Translations under genes and position numbers: made by a program
Part shown: one piece after another, positions 56,493 through 64,000 of the stretch
How positions within the stretch are numbered: position 1 is the first letter of the stretch
Layout: each line of letters begins with the position of its first letter
Assembly: GCA_917880885.1 (NCBI GenBank)
Contig: OU862910.1
Location: 23,944,710 to 24,008,709, forward strand
Origin: Limnephilus marmoratus
Taxonomy: Eukaryota; Arthropoda; Insecta; Trichoptera; Limnephilidae
DNA: 64,000 nucleotides
Direction: 5' to 3'
Notes under the pieces: generated by a model
What the model was told of the DNA's origin: nothing
The model's input: only the letters and a program-made list of their open reading frames with translations
Database searches by the model: none

Positions 56493-59400
56493 TGTTGATA
56501 ATTTTCTGGCATTATTATATCGCTTTAAAATTATTGCCAGTTGATAGAATCTAGAGATTTTCTGAACCATGGCGATTGTTGAATTGCAGGGAAAGCTCGT
56601 ACCCGGAAAAACTTTCATGCGGTGCAGTCACGCGATTATAATATTTCAAAATATACCTGAAACGGAAACCATTTAACTTGGCATGGAGAGCTGCTTGTCA
56701 ACTGGTGGCAATAAAAACTTGCTCGGCATTTGTATACTTTGTACCTGGGCAGAAAATTGGAGCAAAGAAGGGAGCAGTTGTTGGGCGAGTGCACGACCTC
56801 TTACCCCACCTGTGATTGTGCTCAGTACACAGTACACGGGCTCGTGTTAAATTGCACTTATTCAAACCCTCCAGATAGTGTTGTGCAGGTACACTGTTCG
56901 CAGAGGAGTTTAAATTTTTGTTGTTGGTGGTGTACAAACAAAAATTCTTTTAAAAAGCATCTTATAATTAATACTTTAATAAATAATATTACAAGTGTGA
57001 TAATAACCTAATAACAATTGATATAGCTATAAACATTGTACCCACGTATCTTTATAATGAAAGTACTTTGCATCTCAAATTCTACAAGTGATACCACTCC
57101 AAGATTTCATTTACAGACGAAAATGCTTAATGTCGGCTGAGTGCAACGGTATTAGGTTTTCATATAACTACACCCCTTCATATAGTTCTGCCTCACAAAG
57201 TCTAGAGAGATTTAAAGCCGTAAGCACAACGTATAACTAACAGGTTCTTAAGGACTTAACAAGTTACTCCTGTCTGCTCGAGCGAGTTCTCTGGAACTCT
57301 TTTTCATTGCACCACTGCACTGGCGGGCTTCTTTGAGCTCTAATTCCCCTGTACGAGAGCAAGCCACATACTTTGAAATTAACCACCGCGTCCTCATGTA
57401 TCGTGCAAACAATAAGAATACTGGTTACATTTCTTTTAAGTTTTGAATTTTTAAGGAGAAAAAGTTTAGTCGCGAATTCCTTATTATCGCGATGAGGTAA
57501 ATAACCTAAAATTTACCTAAATTAATTTTTATGCATTATTTCGTAGAATTATAATTTTATTAATTGTTTTTGTTTTTAATTCGTAGAACTCCATTAATTT
57601 TTCTAAAATTTAATTAAATTTAAATTTGATAATGTTATTATCAAGTTCTACAAGGTATTTCAGTATGTATTTTTGTTACAGCTTTTCGGTTTACAAGACA
57701 ATTTTCAAACTGTGATGGATCCACATTGAGACGACGTATTTATACGAATCCTAATGTCAATTTTTAAAGTTGTCCAAATTGATTTATTACCGGTTAAACC
57801 AATTTGCTGAGAAACTAAGCAGAGACAGTGAACACTCCATTTTGCGGGAGATCTGTTTTCCTGCACTAAGTGTTAAGGTTTCCTTAATTGTTTGATAATG
57901 ACTGCTATATATTTAGATTTTGTAGTGGGGAATAAATAATTTTCCGTACTTTATTAATTAGCGTCCATTAGGATCATTCGTTCGCTTATTGATTTCTAAT
58001 TGTTCAAGCCAATTTAATCTAAGATCCTTTCTTTCTATAATAACATTATCAAATTTTAAAACAACTAAATTTTAAAAAATATATAATATTATGTGTATTA
58101 AAAATCAATTAAGATTACATTTTTTTCTTTGTTCAAACGAGTATTTCACCCAAGAGAAAAAATTCTAAGAAAGAAATCAGCCTCCCATGAAGACATTAAT
58201 TAACGTTTATTTGCAAAGACCCCTAATTAATTAACTGTTACCATCAACCAAAAGATTAAATAGTATTTGAGGTTCAATTTACCCGGTTAAAATGAAAATT
58301 CCTTTTTAGAAATTCATTCGCCTCCTTTTTTAAGTTTTCTAAAGCGGAGGCGGAAGCCGTGTCTGAAGAAATTTAACGAAGGTGCCTCCGAACGCTCGCG
58401 GTTTGGAAATCGGAAATAACTCGATGCTTCGAAAACTTTCAATTGTTCGAAAGGAGAAAATGTTTTCCGTTATGTCGCACTACGGTTTAGGCTCACACAT
58501 AAATCTTTCACGCAGAATAAATGCAGTTTAAGGGGTCAGATAGGGTGAAATGGATTTTAGAAGACAATTCGTTATTCTTAATATTTATTGCGCGTATGGT
58601 GTTAACATTTTTACTTTACGATAATAGTCTTTTAAAATATGTGGTTTTCTCAGAGAGACATCCAATTTAGTGAAGTAGTATTTTTTTCGCAGAATAATTA
58701 ACGATTAATATGGTTCCATGACAGTTCCCCCGGCAGTTGGTTCCCCAGCATTCTTATATAGAGTCACGTGGGGTAACCGTACGCAGAGTGTAAGTGTTCG
58801 CAATGATGTTTCCGAGGTGGTCGTGCCTGTTACGTTCCTTAATTCAGTAGCGTTTTGGGTCGCATTGAAGCAGGATATGAGTACAGTGAATCCTAATTTG
58901 AAAATAAAAATTGGTAGGTAAATTACTGTTTTTCGTGCTTTTTCTTAAATTTTGTCATCTGCTATCGACATGTTTGCTTACCGATGTGTTGTGCTATTGT
59001 GTAACCAACTGAGTCAGAGCGATGTGGTCTATGATAATTTTTGGTAAAATATTGTTAGTTACACGTGTGCAAAGTGATAATTCTGTTAAAGATAACCACT
59101 AATCTGATTTGAACACTTCTCTACGGTATGCGAATACTTACCCCGCACGTGGGGTAAGTGTTCGTAATCGACGAGCATGTAAACATTTTTATATAACTTT
59201 TTGATTTATGAACTACATAAGGTTTTTACGTTTGTTTGAGATGCCTTAATGATCAATCATATCAATAAACAAAATAAATTAGCAGAATACCTAAAGCGTT
59301 TTAATACAAAAATCCCAATGTAAAAACTACAATACGCTAAGGTTATACAAAATATAACCAAGCGTGTCCGAATGAATATGCAGAAGTTATGTACCGCCAA

Positions 59401-60093
59401 TAATAACAAAATATAAAACATATATTCATTCAAATGCTTCAAGGATAAAACTATTTGTCTATATAATGTGTATACAAGCATGTATGTACAAAACATCGAC
59501 AATGTAAATAAATTCGTTTGATACCCATACCAGATTATTATTAAAGGTATTTTTGAAGTCGATTTTAGGTTTGAAGTTGGTAAATTGTCAATAACTTCAT
59601 TTCATCGGAGGTGGTGGACTTTTTTTTATTGTAAAACACTTTTTCTTATGTATAGAGTCGTTTTTATTTACAATCACTTTGAATTTACAGCAAATGAAAT
59701 CAACACTTTTTATAACTAATTTTGGCCCGGACCCCGCCGGGGGCAATAAGGAGACTGTACCCTAGGTATCGATTACTGCGAGAGAGGAAGTATTTTGAAT
59801 AACACCCTTTTTATACTGCTAAAAAATATAAAATACCGTCTTCAGGTTTACGAAAATACGATAATAACAAACAACAATGGCGATCGGCACCTACTGAGTC
59901 ACGTGGCCTATTTTAGTTAGTTGGTAACACTAGCTTCAATAAAATTCACCCAGATGTCCCTAGTATTCATTATCTCTTAATAAACTGATCAAGATTAAAT
60001 CAATGATTATCCACAGTGGAGGTAATCCACCTCTTACCCGCCCTGGTATAAGTAACTGATGGTTACTCCTTCAAGGCTCTCGCAAGATTCTAA

Positions 60094-63000
60094 TTTTTTT
60101 TGTTAAACGAAGCTACATTTATTTATTTTGAACGAATCTAGACCTCCAGTGTCCATGCATACGTTGTTAGTAAGCAGTATGCAAGTGCTTAACAGGAAAA
60201 ACAAAATGCAAAAAATAGGTTAGTAAGACAAAGATAAATTAAACAGGGCAAAAGAAAAACTCATTCATGAGGCTCCATGAGGCGGCATTGCATCTGTAAA
60301 AACCCGCAAGCACCTGCATAAAATAGAGAACATAAGTAATACAATAAATCTCAAATCAATTGGCAAGTACCAACAAAAAATGTGAATGGCTTTCGGTCTG
60401 ATCATAAACTACACTTAGCTTCCGTGTCCCTTAGCCAACCACTCAGTGAAGCCTCAAAGAATGTTGGGGAATATTTGGGGTAAAATACCCGAAGACTAAA
60501 AGAAAATTCAGCGTTGGGTAGTCAGAGGCAGGACAAAGGACAGTCAAGGTCGTCTGATCAAGCCTCAAGCCTGCACATGTCATTGGGGGAGGCGCAGATG
60601 ATTTGAGAAGGATCTGCAAAATTAGTAATGTAACTAAAGATGAAGTAGGGACGAGGTCCAGCACGCCCCCGTATGGGGATAGGGAAAAAAAATTGAGTTC
60701 AGTTCATCCAGTAAAACATTGAAACAGTTAAAGACAAACAAAACAAAACAAGGAACATGGCATAAATTAACAGGTAGTATAGTCATTATTAACAAAACAA
60801 ATCGCAAGGCAATTATATACATTTTTTAAAACATAGTGAACAAGATAATATAATAACGCAAATGTAAAATATAACACATAAATCTTAATATATAAAAAAA
60901 TAAATGTTAATACAATAAAAGAAATAACATATTACAGAAACACAAAACACATAAATCATAACAATTAAATCCAAGCGGTAAATGTAAAGGAATCATGAAG
61001 AGTTTCCGTGAATTCAGAAGTAAAATACACCTGGTATCTAAGTTGTTTTACAGCTACTCAGCGACTCTAAGAACAGGCCATCTCTCAACCCAAACTTTCG
61101 TGAATTTCCTCAGGCACTCAAAGTTCACCTTATTCGAGACGAGATCTGTATTCCAAGCAGGTCTCGTAATAACTTGTAAACCATCAATCATTTCGTCTCG
61201 AGCATCCGTCAAAATCTCACAGTGCCACAAAATGTGCTCGGCTGTTTGGTCGGTATCACCACAAGCGCAATTGGGATGGGATGATAGAGCCAGTCTGTGA
61301 AGTCTACCTCTAAACTCCTCATGCCCAGAAAGCAATTGGGTGATATGGTGGTCCATTAAAAGATATGCCCCTTCCATTCTGATTTTAACTGATGGAAAGA
61401 AGGAGAAGGTCCATCTTCCCATATTCGATCTATCCCATCTTATCTGCCATTCACTCAGCGTTTTTATTCTCATCATCTTTAGAAGTTCAGGGAGGGGCAC
61501 TGCTCCACCAGGTATTAATTCAATACCAAGGTGGTTTACAGGTCTTCCTCTTTTCAGACACTTCTTTCTCAAAACTTCCCTAATTTCTAAATCAATTGGC
61601 AAAATGCCAGCCAAAATTGGCAAAGCATCCGATGAAACTGTTCTGTAGGCTCCTGAAAGCGCCAGTAAGGGGATTCGCTGGCCCCTCTTAAGCGCTGAAT
61701 GAATAAGTGAATTACCGAGTCGATGTTCCCATACACAGGCACCATATGAGACTTGTGCCACATATACGCATCTGTATAATAGACGGAGCGCAGGGAAACG
61801 TAAACCCCATTCAGCAGTTGAGATTCTTCTCAGTTTTAAGAAGAGAGCCTGGGCCTTACTAGAAACGCTTTTAACGTGAGTCAAGAACGAGGACGATCTG
61901 TCTAATGTAACGCCTAAATATTTAGTACTCTCTACAAAACGGATTGCAGTATCTCCCATTTTTATGAAAGGGTTTCTACCTCTACTGAGGGAGCCTTTCA
62001 CAAGGAGACCCACGGTCTTATGGGGAGCAAAAGTCAGTCTGTTTTCCCTTCCCCAGTTAAGAATCATTTTCAAACCTTCTTCAGCTTTATTTTCAACTTC
62101 TTTTCTACTGTCCCCAGAGACCAAATACAATTTGTCGTCTGCGTAATCAATCGCAATAGTGCCTTCAGGTAAGGGTAACCTGGAGGAGTCATCGAATAAA
62201 ATATTCCAGAAATCCGGTGCAAGGGGAGAACCTTGGGGACAACCCATGTCCACATCTCTTTCAATGATGCAATCACCAAAAGAAATTATAATTTTTCTAT
62301 CTTTAAAATAATCGCAAGATATTTGAAAAAGTTTTCTTGGACAATTACGATTCTTTAATTTAGTTAAAATCATCTCCCACCATGCATTATCGAAGGCACC
62401 AGTTATATCTAAGAAGATACCGATTACGTACCTCTTTGTGCAGACCTTCACCCAGTCAAGCGCAGTCATAATGGCGTGCTCCGTGGACTTACCTGAGACA
62501 AATCCATATTGATGTACATATGATGGTGTTAATGTTTCTCGTAGACGATTTTGAATAATTTTTTCCAATATTTTCCCCAATACAGGTAGAAGTGTTATTG
62601 GTCGATAAGCTTTAATATCCGTTCTTTTTTTGTCGTTCCCTTTAGGTATGATCCTGAGCACGCCCTTCTTCCATACAGAAGGGAAAACTCCCCTTCTCAT
62701 ACACGTTTCCATAACCTGAAAGAGTTCTTCCTTGGCATGGATCCATACATACCTCACAATTATACTATTCAATTTATCATGCCCTGGTGCCTTCCTAGGA
62801 CTCAAACCCTTAATTATAATTTCTATTTCAGCTCTAGTTATTTTAGAATTTTTTTCCTCCTGAGAGAGGATTGGAGGAATCCGTGATTGATTTCTAATCT
62901 GTTGGTGGTGGTCGCTTTCCCCAATGACTGAATCTAAGGGAACTAACTTTCCCAGAAGTGTATTGAGAGTAGTCACCACGTTAATACTCTCAACGTTCCC

Positions 63001-63150
63001 GTTATCATTGTCGATAACACTAGATAAAAACCGATCAGAACCTTTACCCGTTTTTTCAATAGCGCTACAAATATCCCATGGGTTAGAGTTACCAACATCT
63101 TTAACCCAATTATGCCAAGCAGCTCGTTTAGCCAAAAGTACAGCCGATTA
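60094..63150 (-). mobile_element. 5'-truncated R1-clade LINE with 3' UTR and A tail
   Basis: On the minus strand it comprises the RT frame (63135-61054), ~0.95 kb of A-rich 3' UTR and an A-rich end near 60094. The endonuclease domain and ORF1 (gag) of R1-type elements are missing at the 5' end, the usual result of incomplete reverse transcription. An in-frame TAA a few codons upstream of the frame marks the approximate junction. I could not identify a target duplication. Confidence 0.85.
61054..63135 (-). CDS. R1-clade LINE reverse transcriptase, 693-codon open frame
   Basis: Reverse transcriptase of a non-LTR retrotransposon. Residues ~111-120 LSPRKAPGHD and ~176-190 AYRPITLLPVLGKI open the RT domain. 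GFVSGKSTEHAI follows at ~211, the catalytic box FLDITGAFDNAWW at ~241 (typical of the R1 clade), MGCPQGSPLAP at ~297, AIDYADD with the catalytic Asp pair at ~328-334, and the thumb KYLGVTLDRS at ~410. Near residues 619-639 is a Cys/His knuckle (CACGDTDQTAEHILWHC), normal for R1-like ORF2. No stops or frameshifts, so insertion is fairly recent. The chosen start is only the first possible codon in the truncated frame; the true ORF2 began upstream with an endonuclease. Confidence 0.93.
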   Translation of the reverse strand: MAKRAAWHNWVKDVGNSNPWDICSAIEKTGKGSDRFLSSVIDNDNGNVESINVVTTLNTLLGKLVPLDSVIGESDHHQQIRNQSRIPPILSQEEKNSKITRAEIEIIIKGLSPRKAPGHDKLNSIIVRYVWIHAKEELFQVMETCMRRGVFPSVWKKGVLRIIPKGNDKKRTDIKAYRPITLLPVLGKILEKIIQNRLRETLTPSYVHQYGFVSGKSTEHAIMTALDWVKVCTKRYVIGIFLDITGAFDNAWWEMILTKLKNRNCPRKLFQISCDYFKDRKIIISFGDCIIERDVDMGCPQGSPLAPDFWNILFDDSSRLPLPEGTIAIDYADDKLYLVSGDSRKEVENKAEEGLKMILNWGRENRLTFAPHKTVGLLVKGSLSRGRNPFIKMGDTAIRFVESTKYLGVTLDRSSSFLTHVKSVSSKAQALFLKLRRISTAEWGLRFPALRLLYRCVYVAQVSYGACVWEHRLGNSLIHSALKRGQRIPLLALSGAYRTVSSDALPILAGILPIDLEIREVLRKKCLKRGRPVNHLGIELIPGGAVPLPELLKMMRIKTLSEWQIRWDRSNMGRWTFSFFPSVKIRMEGAYLLMDHHITQLLSGHEEFRGRLHRLALSSHPNCACGDTDQTAEHILWHCEILTDARDEMIDGLQVITRPAWNTDLVSNKVNFECLRKFTKVWVERWPVLRVAE

Positions 63151-63499
63151 TCCACAGCAATCATCCCATAGATGTCACTATTCTTAACAAAATAATGCAC
63201 TAAAATTTGTAATTTTATAATAATTATGATTTCGGGGGCCCGCTGTCAGTGTCAGGTCATCTGACTGTCAGATCGCCGATTAATAACTGCATTCGCTTCG
63301 TGTGGCCGGAGTATGTTAAGATGGCAGAAATTACTCGATGAAATCAATTACAATGAAATATCGGGAATCATGAAAACTTTTCCAATTTAGCGATTTTTTC
63401 TAGGTATCCGATTAAAAGGAACATTTCTTGAATGCAAAATCTGCATTGCGTGTATCTCGAAAAGTATAAATTTCATATCGGAAACGTCTCGAGCTTCGC

Positions 63500-63820
63500 T
63501 AAGTCCGAATCCATAAACAATGTCGGAGGCGAAAGGCGATAAGTCTAGGGGCGGATGCATCGAAACGCATTTACATACATTATGTATGTATGCGGTTCAC
63601 CAGATAAGATTCTGTCTGGCTCACCCACAGGAAGCCAGCGAATAGTGAATAGTACCACTGGGGCCCGGTATCTACCCGCAGGCTGCTTGGCTGAAGGTAG
63701 TAAGGCTGGAAGGCTGGAGTGGAGACTTGAAGGCCTCTGGGCGGTAGGCGCTAACCGCCCCACCACGCGCGCCGCTACAGGACCCATAGAACGAAGAGGA
63801 TTTATTCGTTCGTAACCGAC
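63500..63820. other. GC-rich segment of unknown origin
   Basis: More GC-rich than its surroundings, with open frames of ~80-86 codons on both strands, neither recognised. A short palindrome 'tacatacattatgtatgta' lies at 63571-63589. The abrupt composition change suggests a repeat, but no second copy exists in the window. Confidence 0.35.
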
Positions 63821-64000
63821 GCTAAAACGATCTGTTATTTACCTTATCGTTAAAAATGTTTTAAAAACGTGATATTATTAAACGCGAATTTATGTTTTCT
63901 AAGGTTTTATGTCGAGTATAAAATGTTATCTTATATTAAGTCGATCATAACATTTCAAATTTAAATTAGGAAGGAGTGTTATGCCGATAGGAATATTATT

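Larger units (their letters stand above)
51402..64000 (+). other. KCNQ: KCNQ intron, 5' part (continues downstream)
   Basis: More than 12.6 kb with MITEs, LINE fragments and an R1-clade LINE. 52610-54170, 56510-60090 and 63160-63500 contain no gene I can support. A 67-codon open stretch at 58718-58921 is unrecognised. A 'cttacccc...ggggtaag' inverted repeat lies near 59141-59162. Confidence 0.65.

Noticed and set aside
58718..58921. 67-codon + open stretch with moderately protein-like composition
   Set aside because: No homology recognised, no matching splice phase for KCNQ supported by an acceptor, and no flanking structure.

Overview
This is about 64 kb of an AT-rich arthropod genome, most likely an insect. 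Genes are split by GT-AG introns of 1-17 kb, and the introns are full of eukaryotic transposons (R1-clade and Jockey-like LINEs, mariner, hAT, an LTR element, MITEs and tRNA-derived SINEs). I cannot fix the insect order from the sequence.

The only host gene I can support is the 3' half of a KCNQ-type voltage-gated potassium channel on the + strand. Its exons are at 2473-2642, 7462-7545, (15562-15615, candidate cassette), 24884-24954, 29786-29913 or 31007-31134, 32703-32799, 34294-34592 and 51325-51401. Splice phases match at every junction. They encode the cytoplasmic tail: the helix A-B linker, helix B (calmodulin-binding), helix C, the C-D linker, helix D (coiled coil) and the start of a proline-rich distal tail. 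The membrane domain lies upstream of the window and the C-terminus downstream.

The best host-gene observation is the pair at 29786-29913 and 31007-31134. They are duplicated exons, both 128 nt with the same phases, encoding two versions of helix B/helix C. Using both gives a TGA as the second codon after the join. Skipping both gives a TAA seven codons into the next exon. The arrangement therefore permits only one exon or the other. A 54-nt symmetric exon at 15562-15615 would add 18 residues to the A-B linker.

Between exons lie mobile elements, several nested. 1-24 kb: five copies of an A-tailed ~350-bp repeat, a MITE inserted in a tRNA-derived SINE (11840-12182), other MITEs. 25-29 kb: a dead mariner interrupted by a 386-bp foldback element with an 11-bp target duplication, then an 843-bp TIR element with a TAA duplication. 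35-41 kb: a 1.7-kb TIR element, a hAT copy with transposase remains, a second SINE. 42.6-49.3 kb: a 6.7-kb minus-strand LTR element with nearly identical LTRs, a PBS-like site and a PPT, but no gag or pol. 49.5-56.3 kb: LINE fragments and MITEs. 60.1-63.15 kb: a 5'-truncated R1-clade LINE with a 693-codon open reverse-transcriptase frame. No rRNA genes, functional tRNA genes or CRISPR arrays were seen.
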